From Aeromicrobium endophyticum (GTDB lineage Bacteria > Actinomycetota > Actinomycetes > Propionibacteriales > Nocardioidaceae): 64,000 nt of DNA. Position numbers and translations under genes: made by a program. The stretch spans positions 1,364,001 to 1,428,000 of the forward strand of contig NZ_QUBR01000002.1 in NCBI RefSeq assembly GCF_003586285.1, written 5' to 3'. The number at the start of each line of letters is the position of its first letter. Within the stretch, counting starts at the first letter, position 1. Of the stretch, positions 1-8,648 are shown one piece after another. Below the pieces are notes generated by a model. That model was not told the origin of the DNA. It saw nothing but the letters and a program-made list of their open reading frames with translations, and did no database searches.

Positions 1-578
1 ATGAGGAAGGTCGTCATGTTCTTGTAGACGCTGTCGTCGCCCTCGTCGGTCTTGACCAGGACCGCGACCAGCGTGGACGAGCCGCCGTTGGTCAGCCACA
101 TCTTCTGGCCCGTGATCTCGTACGAGCCGTCGTCGGTCTTGGTGGCCTTGGTGCTGATGGCCGAGACGTCCGAGCCGAGGCTGGGCTCGCTCATGCTGAA
201 CGCACCACGGACCTCGCCCGTGGCCATCTTGGGCAGGTACTTCTGCTTCTGCTCGTCGGTGCCGTGCTGCATCAGCAGGTAGGCGACGATGAAGTGCGTG
301 TTGATGACGCCGGACACGCTCATCCATCCGCGGGCGATCTCCTCGACCACCAGGGCGTAGGTCAGCAGCGACTCGCCCAGACCGCCGAACTCCTCGGGGA
401 TCATCAGGCCGAAGATGCCGAGCTCCTTGAGGCCCTCGACGATGTCGGTCGGGTACTCGTCCTTGTGCTCCAGCTCGGTCGCTACCGGGATGATCTCCTT
501 CTCCACGAACTGCCGCACCAGCTTCAGGATCTCCTGCTGATCCTCGGTGAGACCTTCGGTGCTGACAAGACGACCCAT
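1..578 (-). CDS. Acyl-CoA dehydrogenase, N-terminal part (runs off window)
   Basis: FAD-dependent alpha,beta-dehydrogenation of an acyl-CoA thioester; the exact substrate cannot be read. The 192 visible codons start at ATG 576-578 (MGRLVSTEGLTEDQ), six bases after a strong GGAGG ribosome site (585-589). They cover the helical N-terminal domain (EEFGGLGES) and the start of the beta domain with the FAD/substrate signature FSMSEPSLGSD. The C-terminal domain with the catalytic glutamate lies outside the window. A GTTAAC-containing 16-mer about 95 bases upstream recurs in front of the second acyl-CoA dehydrogenase at 57.7 kb, so the two may share a regulator (inference). Confidence 0.95.
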   Translation of the reverse strand, partial: MGRLVSTEGLTEDQQEILKLVRQFVEKEIIPVATELEHKDEYPTDIVEGLKELGIFGLMIPEEFGGLGESLLTYALVVEEIARGWMSVSGVINTHFIVAYLLMQHGTDEQKQKYLPKMATGEVRGAFSMSEPSLGSDVSAISTKATKTDDGSYEITGQKMWLTNGGSSTLVAVLVKTDEGDDSVYKNMTTFL

Positions 579-672
579 CGTGATCCTCCAACGGTTGGCG
601 TGCGGCCTTCGACGACTTGCTGAATGTACCGACAAGAAACGGGCCCGTCCCCACGAGCGCCAGGTGACCTGC

Positions 673-688
673 GTTACAAGACGTTAAC
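673..688. promoter_or_regulatory. Candidate operator GTTACAAGACGTTAAC
   Basis: This 16-mer matches GTTAACAACCGTTAAC at 57701-57716 in 12 of 16 positions; both sit upstream of acyl-CoA dehydrogenase genes. GTTAAC is an AT-rich word that is rare in this GC-rich DNA. It lies between the 3' end of the EamA gene and the dehydrogenase start. The regulator is unknown. Confidence 0.4.
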
Positions 689-700
689 CTGGCGCGACTC

Positions 701-1573
701 TCAGTCGGCGAGGGCGGGTGCTGACGGCGGCCGGCGGAGCACCACCACGACGAGCCCCGCGAGGATCAGCGCGAGGCCCGCGTAGACGCCCGCGGGCGGC
801 GTCTGGTCGAGGAAGAGGCCGGCCAGGATGGCCGCCCCCGGCACCTCCAGCAGGAGCAGCAGGGAGATGAGGCCCGGGCTCATGACGGCCAGCAGGTGGT
901 TGAGGACCGAGTGCCCCAGCAGCTGGGCGCAGATCGTGACGCCGACGATCGCGAGCCACGTGCGTCCGCTGAAGTCGACCAGCTCGACCTGCGCGACGAC
1001 GCACGCCACCAGCAGGGTCGCGGCGCAGATGCCGTAGCAGGCGACGGTGTAGGAGCCGGTCGAGACGCGCTCGCGCACCTGGCTGCCCGCGATCATGTAG
1101 AGGGCGGCCGTCAGACCGCCGACCAGCGCCAGCAGGTCGCCGGTGAGTGCACGGGCCGACAGCGAGAAGTCGACCCCCGTGATGACGAGGACACCGACGA
1201 TCGCCAGCGAGATGCCGCCGACGACCGACCGGGGCGTGCGCTCGCCGCGGAAGCGGTCGATCAGGACGACGAAGACGACCTGCATGCTGACCATCGCCGT
1301 GGCGGCGGCGACCGACGTCATCTTGAGCGCGCTGACCCACGTGCCGAAGTGCAGCGCGAGCATGACGGCCGCGAACACCGTGGTGCGCCACCCGTCCCGT
1401 CCCAGCGTGGCGAGCTCGTGGCGCGCGCGGGGCGCCACCACGGGCGCGATGGCGATGGTGCCGAGTGCGTTGCGCCAGAACGCGATCGCCAGCGCCGGTG
1501 CGGACGCCCCTGCCATGAGCGGGCCGGACGCCGAGACTCCGAGGATCGCCACGACGACGAGGAAGACGTTCAC
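701..1573 (-). CDS. EamA/DMT-family transporter
   Basis: 290-residue integral membrane protein of the drug/metabolite transporter superfamily. About ten hydrophobic segments form two EamA repeats (roughly residues 1-130 and 145-280), for example the first segment VFLVVVAILGVSASG and the last YAGLALILAGLVVVVL. Family members export or import small metabolites; nothing here identifies the substrate. It starts with GTG at 1571-1573 and is probably monocistronic, lying between the acyl-CoA dehydrogenase and the TIGR01777 epimerase on the same strand. Confidence 0.9.
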   Translation of the reverse strand: MNVFLVVVAILGVSASGPLMAGASAPALAIAFWRNALGTIAIAPVVAPRARHELATLGRDGWRTTVFAAVMLALHFGTWVSALKMTSVAAATAMVSMQVVFVVLIDRFRGERTPRSVVGGISLAIVGVLVITGVDFSLSARALTGDLLALVGGLTAALYMIAGSQVRERVSTGSYTVACYGICAATLLVACVVAQVELVDFSGRTWLAIVGVTICAQLLGHSVLNHLLAVMSPGLISLLLLLEVPGAAILAGLFLDQTPPAGVYAGLALILAGLVVVVLRRPPSAPALAD

Positions 1574-1670
1574 CGGATCAGTGTGGCCTCCCCATGGAGC
1601 GGCGCGTGCTCAGCCTCCGTCGGACCAGCTCCGCGACGACGCCGGACGCCCACCCGACGAGGCCTCACAG

Positions 1671-2606
1671 TCATCCGAGGGCGACCGGCAGCAACCCGCG
1701 CGGCGTGCGGGCCGCGATCTCGTCGAGCGCGGACTCCAACGTCTCGTGGACGAACGAGTACCCCGACGCCATCAGGACGTCCGACGCGACCCACCGGCTC
1801 TTGAGCACCAGCTCGGCCTCGGTGCGGATGATCCTCGCGCCGGCCTCGAGGACCCAGGCAGGCTCCGGCAGGCCCACTCGTCGTCCCATCGCGGCGCGCA
1901 CCCCGGCCATCAGCTCGGAGTTGGTCACGACCTCGGGCGCCGCCACGTTGACCGGCCCGGAGATCTCGGGATGGTCGACCAGGTGCAGCACCGCGCCGAC
2001 GACATCGTCCACGTGCACCCAGCTCACCTTCTGCCCGCCGTCGCCCATCCGACCGCCGAATCCGAGGCGCGCCAGGTTGATGATCGGGTTGATGGCGCCT
2101 CCACCGGAGCCCAGCACGATCGACATCCTCAGCGCGACCTTGCGGACGTCCGCCGGGGCGTCGAAGAGCTCGCGCTCCCAGGCACGGGCGACCTCGACCG
2201 AGAAGCCCGACCCGATCTCGCCGTCGGCCTCGCCCATCGGCCGGTCGCGGGCGTCGCGATAGATCGTGCCCGTGCTGGCGTTGATCCACAGCAGGCTCGG
2301 CGACGCCACGCGCTGCAGAGCCCGCCCCAGGGCGGCGGTCGTGCCGATCCGCGACGCCAGGATCTCGTCGGCGTTGCGCTTGCCGTAGCGGCAGCTGACC
2401 GAGCGGCCCGCGAGGTTGACCAACAGATCGGCATCGGCGAGCACGCGGTCGAGGGATGCCGGGTCGTCCCACGTGGCGTCGGCCGGCGCGTCCCGACCGA
2501 TGGTGAGCACCCGCATGCCCCGACCGCTCAGCGCCTCCACGACGTGTCGACCGATGTAGCCCGACGCCCCCGCGACGACGGCGGTCCGCGCGCTGTGGTC
2601 CTGCAT
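1671..2606 (-). CDS. TIGR01777-family NAD(P)-dependent epimerase (SDR39U1-like)
   Basis: 311-residue extended short-chain dehydrogenase. The N-terminal Rossmann motif GASGYIG near residue 13 binds NAD(P), and the C-terminal part resembles the DUF1731 tail of the TIGR01777 family (motifs SWVHVDDVVGAVLHL, NVAAPEVVTN). The physiological substrate of the family is not established. An upstream in-frame TTG at 2637-2639 is rejected because ATG 2604-2606 has an excellent AAAGGAG site at 2612-2618, five bases away. Two near-identical palindromes directly upstream overlap the expected promoter, so the gene is probably tightly repressed. No regulator gene is adjacent. Confidence 0.9.
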   Translation of the reverse strand: MQDHSARTAVVAGASGYIGRHVVEALSGRGMRVLTIGRDAPADATWDDPASLDRVLADADLLVNLAGRSVSCRYGKRNADEILASRIGTTAALGRALQRVASPSLLWINASTGTIYRDARDRPMGEADGEIGSGFSVEVARAWERELFDAPADVRKVALRMSIVLGSGGGAINPIINLARLGFGGRMGDGGQKVSWVHVDDVVGAVLHLVDHPEISGPVNVAAPEVVTNSELMAGVRAAMGRRVGLPEPAWVLEAGARIIRTEAELVLKSRWVASDVLMASGYSFVHETLESALDEIAARTPRGLLPVALG

Positions 2607-2619
2607 GTCGACTCCTTTG

Positions 2620-2666
2620 TTGAACGTGTTCAATTTCAACCTGGACGATTATTTGAACATGTTCAA
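2620..2666 (-). promoter_or_regulatory. Double palindromic operator TTGAAC-NN-GTTCAA
   Basis: Two 14-bp palindromes, TTGAACGTGTTCAA at 2620-2633 and the perfect TTGAACATGTTCAA at 2653-2666, have centres 33 bp apart (about three helical turns), so two dimers would bind the same face. Both fit the TNNAACNNGTTNNA form described for KstR-type TetR repressors, though other TetR or MarR proteins could bind. The first begins two bases upstream of the ribosome site of the epimerase gene. Confidence 0.7.
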
Positions 2667-2713
2667 CTAGGTGGTCGTCAGAGGGTTCTGCTCGGCCGTG
2701 AAACGATGCGCGC

Positions 2714-3085
2714 ATGACCCTCGTCGCCATCGCCCTCATCGTCGTGGGCGCCGCCCTCAGCCTCTTCGCGACGTCGCTGATCGTCCGTCCGACCGGGTGG
2801 GCCCGCACGACGGGCACGATCGTCGGCCTGTCGAGCAGCGCCCCGCCGTGGGCTCCCCACCGAGGCGCCTCGTTCACGTACACGTCCGGCGACGGCACCG
2901 AGCACACCGTCTGGTCGCCCGACGCGACCTCGACGGGCGACGGCGTCGGCGGGACGGTCCAGGTGCGCTACGACCCGAAGAGCCCCTCGACGGCCCGCAC
3001 CGCCACTCCCCTGACGCAGGTGTTCGTGCTCATCGCGATCGCCGACCTGGTGGCCGTCGCCGGCATCCTGATGCTCGTCCTCTGA
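2714..3085 (+). CDS. DUF3592 membrane protein
   Basis: 123-residue protein with an N-terminal membrane helix (residues 3-24), a soluble beta-rich middle and a C-terminal helix (about 101-122). The middle part SFTYTSGDGTEHTVW...VQVRYDPKSPSTA is the hallmark of DUF3592, whose function is unknown. It is transcribed away from the epimerase, and the double operator lies between the two genes, so it could share that regulation (inference). It ends about 70 bases before the convergent acyltransferase gene. Confidence 0.85.
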   Translation: MTLVAIALIVVGAALSLFATSLIVRPTGWARTTGTIVGLSSSAPPWAPHRGASFTYTSGDGTEHTVWSPDATSTGDGVGGTVQVRYDPKSPSTARTATPLTQVFVLIAIADLVAVAGILMLVL

Positions 3086-3155
3086 CCCACCCCACCTCGG
3101 ACGTCACCACGAGTGGGCTCCTCCACGTACACACGTGACGACGTCCGGGTCGGCG

Positions 3156-4532
3156 TCAGCCCCAGCTCTGCTCGAGCTCGGCGAGAGCCGCCTCGAGGTG
3201 GGTCAGCAGCCGCTGCAGCGACGGCACCGACCGGCGGCAGCCGATGAGCCCGAAGTCGAGGTACTTGTCGCGGCTCGTCAGCGTGATGTTGAGCGCCTGC
3301 CCGTCGAGCACGATCGAGACGGGGTACATCCCCTCGAGCTTGGCTCCGTTGAAGTACATCTGCTCCTTGGGCCCCGGGACGTTCGAGATGATGACGTTGA
3401 ACGGCGGGTGCGTGTAGCGCACGAAGCCCGGGATCGGCGTCATGGCCAGCGGCAGCATCTGGACGGCCGAGAACGCCAGGATCTGCGTCGGCGTCAGATC
3501 GCCCATGATCTTCTTGGCCGACCGCGACGAGTACGCGATCTCCTCCAGACGGGTGGCCCCGTGCTCGCGGTCGGTCGCCAGGTTGACGACGATCGCGCCG
3601 ACCGAGTTGCCCCCGTCGGAGCCTCCGGCCGAGTCGGCCCGCAGCGCCAGCGAGATCGGCACCATCGCGGTCATGGGGTCGTCGGGCAGCGCGTGCTGGT
3701 CGAGCAGGTACTGGCGCAGAGCGCCCGAGACCATCGCGAGCACCACGTCGTTGAGCGTCGTGGCGGACGACTTGGCGACACGCTGGATGCGCTCGATCTC
3801 CCACGACTGAGCCGCGAACCGCCGCGCACCGCCCACGGGTCCGTTGAGGATGGTCTTCGGTGCGCGCGGCAGGGTCACGTCGCCGTCCCGGATGACCTGG
3901 TTGGCGATGCGCAGGGTCGCCGGCACCAGCCCCGCGAGGTCGCCGACGACGTCGGCGCCCGCTCGCAGCATCGACCTCGGGTCGCGGTCCTTGCGCGAGG
4001 CCGCCCCCGACCCGCCGCGCGACGGGAGCGACCACGGGGGCACGCAGTCACGGGCGTCGGGGTCGACGCTCAGCGATCGCTTCATGAGACCGAGCGCCCC
4101 GACGCCGTCGAGCATCGAGTGGTGCACCTTGCTGTAGACCGCGAACCGGCCGTCGGCAAGACCTTCGACGACGTGCGCCTCCCACAGGGGACGGTGGCGG
4201 TCGAGCAGCGATCCGTGCCAGCGCGACGTGAGCTGCAGCAGCTCGCGGATGCGTCCGGGCTGCGGCACCGCCGAGTGACGCACGTGGTACTCGAGGTCGA
4301 TCTCGGAGTCGACCTTCCACCACGTGTTGCCGACCGAGCCCACCGGCTCGGCCGGCCGCTTGCGGAACAGCGGCGACACCTCGTGCGCCCGGAACGACTC
4401 GATGAGCTCGCGGACGAAGTCGGGGCCGGCCCCCTCCGGCGGGGTGAACAGCTGGAGCCCGCCGACGTGCATCGGGTGCTCGCGCGACTCCGCCAGGAGG
4501 AACATCGAGTCGGTGGGCGGCATGAATGACAT
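3156..4532 (-). CDS. WS/DGAT acyltransferase (wax ester synthase/diacylglycerol acyltransferase)
   Basis: 458-residue bifunctional acyltransferase that esterifies acyl-CoA to diacylglycerol or a fatty alcohol, making neutral storage lipid at the membrane. The catalytic motif HHSMLDG is intact at about residues 137-143 and the conserved N-terminus PPTDSMFLLAE is present. The C-terminal half shows the family motifs NVPGPKEQMYF and GLIGCRRSVP. I chose ATG 4530-4532 over the in-frame ATG at 4601 because family homology starts there. The gene is divergent from an HSL-type esterase (4677), suggesting a synthesis/hydrolysis pair for neutral lipid. Confidence 0.93.
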   Translation of the reverse strand: MSFMPPTDSMFLLAESREHPMHVGGLQLFTPPEGAGPDFVRELIESFRAHEVSPLFRKRPAEPVGSVGNTWWKVDSEIDLEYHVRHSAVPQPGRIRELLQLTSRWHGSLLDRHRPLWEAHVVEGLADGRFAVYSKVHHSMLDGVGALGLMKRSLSVDPDARDCVPPWSLPSRGGSGAASRKDRDPRSMLRAGADVVGDLAGLVPATLRIANQVIRDGDVTLPRAPKTILNGPVGGARRFAAQSWEIERIQRVAKSSATTLNDVVLAMVSGALRQYLLDQHALPDDPMTAMVPISLALRADSAGGSDGGNSVGAIVVNLATDREHGATRLEEIAYSSRSAKKIMGDLTPTQILAFSAVQMLPLAMTPIPGFVRYTHPPFNVIISNVPGPKEQMYFNGAKLEGMYPVSIVLDGQALNITLTSRDKYLDFGLIGCRRSVPSLQRLLTHLEAALAELEQSWG

Positions 4533-4676
4533 GGGCGGTCTCTCTGCGGGAGTGGTCCTGCGGCTGCGCAGTGGACGTACCGGCAGTACGCTGACATCCA
4601 CGTGTGGCGCAGGTCACTCTATGTGAAACTTCGGTGAACGCATCGCGAGCACCGCCGAGCCGTCCGAGGAGCAACC

Positions 4677-5735
4677 ATGGCGCACCTGTCGCTGGCCGCC
4701 GAGCCGCAGTACTTCCGCGGCTCCAGCCTGCGGTCGAAGGCTCTCGGACTCACCCTGCGGCACACGGTCCGACCGCTGCTCGGCCTCTGGACGCACCTGC
4801 CGTTCGACGTCTTCCCGCCCAACGTCGTCGAGCACGCGGCCAAGCTGCTGCCCGTGCACGAGGGCACGATGTGGCGTCCGGTCGACCTGCCGACCACCAC
4901 CAGCGAGTGGTTGCAGGCCAAGGGCGTCAGCGACCTGGGCGGCGGCAACGAGCGAGCGATCCTGTACTTCCACGGCGGCGCCTTCCTGACGTGCGGGCTC
5001 AACACCCACCGCCGGCTCGTGTCGCGCATCTCGTACGCCGCGCGGCAGCCCGTGCTCAACGTCGGCTACCGGCAGATGCCCTACGAGCCGATCAACGAGT
5101 CGGTCGCCGACGGGGTCGACGGCTTCCGCTGGCTGCTCGACCAGGGCTACCGCGCCGAGAACATCACGATCGCCGGCGACTCGGCCGGCGGCTACCTCGC
5201 GTTCAGCGTCGCCCGCGCCGTCATCGACCGCGGGTGGGGACGTCCGTCCGGCGTCGTCGCCCTGTCGCCGCTGCTCGACTTCGACCCCACGGGCAAGCAG
5301 GCGCACCGCAACGCCAACCGCTGCCAGACGTTCCCGGTCCGCGCGGTCGCGCGGCTCAGCGACGTCTCGCTGCGCGTCGACACCCGCCGGGGCGTCACGG
5401 CCCGCCGGGTCGACCCCGTCAACATGCCCCTGGCCGACATGCCGCCCGCGCTCATCCACGTCGGATCGCGCGAGGTGCTGATGGCCGATGCCGAGCTGAT
5501 GGCCAACCGGCTGGTCTCGGCGGGCGTGCCCTGCGACCTGCAGGTGTGGGAGAAGCAGGTGCACGTCTTCCAGGCCGCGGCGTCGTGGGTCCCCGAGGCC
5601 CGGCTCGCGATCGACGAGATCGGTTCCTTCGTGCGCGGCCTCGCCGAGCGCGAGATGCCGTCGAGCGTCCCGGCCGCGGTCGTCACGTCCGCTCCCGTGA
5701 CGACGCTGCGCACCGCGCGTGCGGCGCAGCTCTGA
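4677..5735 (+). CDS. Alpha/beta hydrolase, hormone-sensitive-lipase family
   Basis: 352-residue carboxylesterase/lipase. The HSL-type oxyanion motif HGGAF is at residues 99-103 and the nucleophile elbow GDSAGG at 167-172 (Ser169). Asp271 (MADAEL) and His296 (KQVHVFQ) complete the triad by position. Start ATG 4677 has a GAGGAG site at 4666-4671. It is divergent from the WS/DGAT gene, so it may hydrolyse stored acylglycerols or wax esters (inference). The C-terminal 30 residues are Ala/Val/Thr-rich and probably disordered. Confidence 0.92.
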   Translation: MAHLSLAAEPQYFRGSSLRSKALGLTLRHTVRPLLGLWTHLPFDVFPPNVVEHAAKLLPVHEGTMWRPVDLPTTTSEWLQAKGVSDLGGGNERAILYFHGGAFLTCGLNTHRRLVSRISYAARQPVLNVGYRQMPYEPINESVADGVDGFRWLLDQGYRAENITIAGDSAGGYLAFSVARAVIDRGWGRPSGVVALSPLLDFDPTGKQAHRNANRCQTFPVRAVARLSDVSLRVDTRRGVTARRVDPVNMPLADMPPALIHVGSREVLMADAELMANRLVSAGVPCDLQVWEKQVHVFQAAASWVPEARLAIDEIGSFVRGLAEREMPSSVPAAVVTSAPVTTLRTARAAQL

Positions 5736-5754
5736 CGTGTGATGTCCTGACCAG

Positions 5755-6192
5755 GTGAGCACCACCGACCTCGTCGCCGACCTGGCCAAGAAGTCCGGGC
5801 TCGTCTGGGTCACCTACGCCGGCCGCGACCACGCCGTCTGGCACGAGTGGGTCGGCGACGCCGTGTGCGTCGTCAGCGGGGGCGCCGAGCAGTCGCTGCC
5901 CGGCATCGCGGAGCAGCGGGCCGTCACCATCAGCCTGCGCAGCAAGTCGACCCGGGCACTCGCCGCACGTGTCGAGGCTCGCGTCGAGGTCGTCGCCCCG
6001 GGCTCCGAGCACTGGGAGACCGTCACCTCGGCACTGCGGGCCGGGCGGCTCAACCTGGCCGACAGCGCCACCGCCGTCGAGCGGTGGGCGGCCGAGTCGG
6101 TCGTGGTCCGGCTCGTGCCCGACGCCCCGGCGTCAACGCCGGCCGCCATCTCGGACGACATCGGCCACACCTCACCGCGACTCGCGCGCTGA
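5755..6192 (+). CDS. Conserved hypothetical protein (145 aa)
   Basis: Small soluble protein starting at GTG 5755. I do not recognise a family. It is rich in beta-strand patterns (GLVWVTYAGRDHAVWHEWVGDAVCVVSGG) with a WETVTSAL segment near residue 89, and its C-terminal 20 residues are low in structure. There is no signal peptide or membrane helix. It lies in the same direction as the esterase upstream and the YdeP-like oxidoreductase downstream (65 bases away) and may be in one transcript with them. Confidence 0.75.
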   Translation: MSTTDLVADLAKKSGLVWVTYAGRDHAVWHEWVGDAVCVVSGGAEQSLPGIAEQRAVTISLRSKSTRALAARVEARVEVVAPGSEHWETVTSALRAGRLNLADSATAVERWAAESVVVRLVPDAPASTPAAISDDIGHTSPRLAR

Positions 6193-6257
6193 GACCCCCG
6201 CGGCGTGCGGCGCGGCGGTGCCCGGGAGAGACTGGACATCGACGGCAGGAGGCCATC

Positions 6258-8648
6258 ATGGGCAAGGACAGCATCGACGAGGCAGACCTGAGGGTTCACG
6301 GACCGGAGGATCACGCGGCAGGCGTCACCGCCGTCGCTGTCTCCATGAAGCGCGCCGTGGGGCACATGGGGGTCAAGAACACCGCCAAGACCCTGCTCAA
6401 GCTCAACCAGGCCGACGGCTTCGACTGCATGAGCTGCGCCTGGCCCGACCCCGACCCGGAGAACCGCCACGCCGCCGAGTTCTGCGAGAACGGCGCCAAG
6501 GCCGTGGCCGAGGAGGCCACGAAGGACCGCGCCACCCCCGAGCTCTTCGCCCGCTACAGCATCGCCGAGCTCGACGCCCACGACGAGTACTGGCTCGGCC
6601 AGCAGGGACGCATCACGCACCCCATGGTCAAGCGTCCCGGCGGAACCCACTACGAGCCGATCCAGTGGGACGAGGCCAACGCGATCATCGCCGAGCACCT
6701 CACGGCGCTCGACTCCCCCGACGAGGCGATCTTCTACACGTCCGGACGCGCCTCGAACGAGGCCGCCTTCGCGTACCAGCTGTTCGTCCGCGCGCTCGGC
6801 ACCAACAACATGCCCGACTGCTCGAACATGTGCCACGAGTCGACCAGCATCGCGCTGGCCGAGTCGATCGGCATCGGCAAGGCCAGCGTCTCGATGAACG
6901 ACGTCTACCAGGCCGACGTGATCCTGATCGCCGGTCAGAACCCCGGCACCAACCACCCCCGCATGCTGTCGGCGCTCGAGATCGCCAAGCGCCGCGGCGC
7001 CAAGATCATCGCCGTCAACCCGCTCCGCGAGGCCGGCCTGCACAACTTCCGCAACCCCCAGGTGCCGCGCGGCATCGTGGGCAAGGGCACCGACATCGCC
7101 GACCTGCACCTGCCGATCAAGATCAACGGCGACCTGGCCTTCTTCCAGGCGGTCGGCTCGCTGCTCGTCGAGTGGGACGCGCTCGACCACGACTTCATCG
7201 ACCGTCACACGACGGGCTTCGAGCAGTGGGCCGAGCACGTCCGGTCGGTCGACTGGGCGACGGTCGAGCACGCGACGGGTCTGTCGCGCGAGCTGATCAC
7301 CCAGGCCGCCGAGATGATCCGCGCGTCGAGCAAGACGATCTACTGCTGGGCGATGGGCCTGACGCAGCACCGCAACGCCGTCGCCACGATCAAGGAGGTC
7401 TGCAACGTCGCCTTCGCGCGCGGCGACATCGGCAAGCCCGGTGCGGGCCTGTTCCCCGTGCGCGGCCACTCCAACGTGCAGGGCGACCGCACGATGGGCA
7501 TCTGGGAGCGTCCGCCGCAGGCGTTCCTCGACTCGCTGCAGACCGAGTTCGGCTTCGACCCGCCGCGCGAGCACGGGCTCGACACGGTCGACTCGATCCG
7601 CGCGATGCGCGACGGGAAGGCCCATGTCTTCATCGGGCTGGGCGGCAACTTCGTCCACGCCTCGCCCGACACGGCGGTCACCGCCGAGGCGATGACCAAG
7701 ACGCGCCTGACGGTGCAGATCTCGACCAAGCTCAACCGGTCGCACCTGCGCTGCGGCGAGACGGCGCTGATCCTGCCGACCCTCGGGCGCACCGAGAAGG
7801 ACATCCGGGGCGGCAAGGAGCAGTTCATCAGCGTCGAGGACTCGGTGTGCGCGGTCCACGCGTCGCGCGGCGTGCTCGACCCGGCCAGCCCGCACCTGCG
7901 CTCGGAGACAGCGATCGTGTGCGGATTCGCCGAGGCCACCCTGGGCGACCGCTACGGCATCCGCTGGGCCGCCATGCGCGACGACTACGACGTCATCCGC
8001 GACCACATCTCGCGGGTCGTCGTCGGCTGCGAGGAGTACACGGCCAAGGTCGACCGTCCGGGCGGCTTCGTGCTGCCGCACCCGCCTCGCGACACCCGCA
8101 CCTTCCAGACCGAGTCGGGTCTGGCCGAGTTCGTGGCGTCGCCGATCAACGTGCTCGAGGTGCCCGAGGGTCACCTGCTGCTGCAGACGCTGCGCAGCCA
8201 CGACCAGTACAACACCACCATCTACGGCAAGAGCGACCGCTACCGCGGCATCGAGGGCGGGCGTCGCGTCGTGTTCGTCCACCCCGACGACATCGCCCAC
8301 CTGGGCTTCTCCGACGGCGACCTCGTCGACCTCACGGCCCGGTGGGACGATGACGACATCGTCCGCATGGCTCCCGACTTCCGCATCGTCTCGTACGACA
8401 CGCCGCGTGGCACGGCAGCGGCGTACTACCCCGAGACCAATCCCTTGGTGCCGCTCGACTCGACGGCCGAGGGCAGCAACACGCCGACGTCGAAGGCCGT
8501 CATCATCTCGATGGCCGCAGCCGACACGTCCCGCACCCGGCACGGGTCGTACGACACGCAGCAGCCCGACGACACCGACGACGGACAGGACGCGGAGGGG
8601 TCGGACGAGGGGCACAAGAAGCACCCGCAGCCCGCCCACCTGTCGTGA
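6258..8648 (+). CDS. FdhF/YdeP-family molybdopterin oxidoreductase
   Basis: 796-residue cytoplasmic molybdoenzyme related to formate dehydrogenase H and E. coli YdeP. The N-terminus has the family Cys cluster DCMSCAWPDP (Cys57, Cys60) with Cys76 further on, followed by the molybdopterin domains. The residue aligned with the FdhF selenocysteine is Cys192 in NMCHEST, followed by the conserved His193. A C-terminal molydopterin dinucleotide-binding domain begins near residue 640. ATG 6258 has a CAGGAGG site at 6246-6252. The stop overlaps the next gene start (GTGA), so the two are translationally coupled. The substrate is not proven; formate is possible and an acid-stress role is described for YdeP. 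Confidence 0.92.
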   Translation: MGKDSIDEADLRVHGPEDHAAGVTAVAVSMKRAVGHMGVKNTAKTLLKLNQADGFDCMSCAWPDPDPENRHAAEFCENGAKAVAEEATKDRATPELFARYSIAELDAHDEYWLGQQGRITHPMVKRPGGTHYEPIQWDEANAIIAEHLTALDSPDEAIFYTSGRASNEAAFAYQLFVRALGTNNMPDCSNMCHESTSIALAESIGIGKASVSMNDVYQADVILIAGQNPGTNHPRMLSALEIAKRRGAKIIAVNPLREAGLHNFRNPQVPRGIVGKGTDIADLHLPIKINGDLAFFQAVGSLLVEWDALDHDFIDRHTTGFEQWAEHVRSVDWATVEHATGLSRELITQAAEMIRASSKTIYCWAMGLTQHRNAVATIKEVCNVAFARGDIGKPGAGLFPVRGHSNVQGDRTMGIWERPPQAFLDSLQTEFGFDPPREHGLDTVDSIRAMRDGKAHVFIGLGGNFVHASPDTAVTAEAMTKTRLTVQISTKLNRSHLRCGETALILPTLGRTEKDIRGGKEQFISVEDSVCAVHASRGVLDPASPHLRSETAIVCGFAEATLGDRYGIRWAAMRDDYDVIRDHISRVVVGCEEYTAKVDRPGGFVLPHPPRDTRTFQTESGLAEFVASPINVLEVPEGHLLLQTLRSHDQYNTTIYGKSDRYRGIEGGRRVVFVHPDDIAHLGFSDGDLVDLTARWDDDDIVRMAPDFRIVSYDTPRGTAAAYYPETNPLVPLDSTAEGSNTPTSKAVIISMAAADTSRTRHGSYDTQQPDDTDDGQDAEGSDEGHKKHPQPAHLS

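Noticed and set aside
5814..8639. A 941-codon minus-strand frame opposite the YdeP-like gene
   Set aside because: Low-complexity Arg/Val/Asp/Gly composition typical of antisense frames in GC-rich genes; the plus-strand gene has all family motifs.
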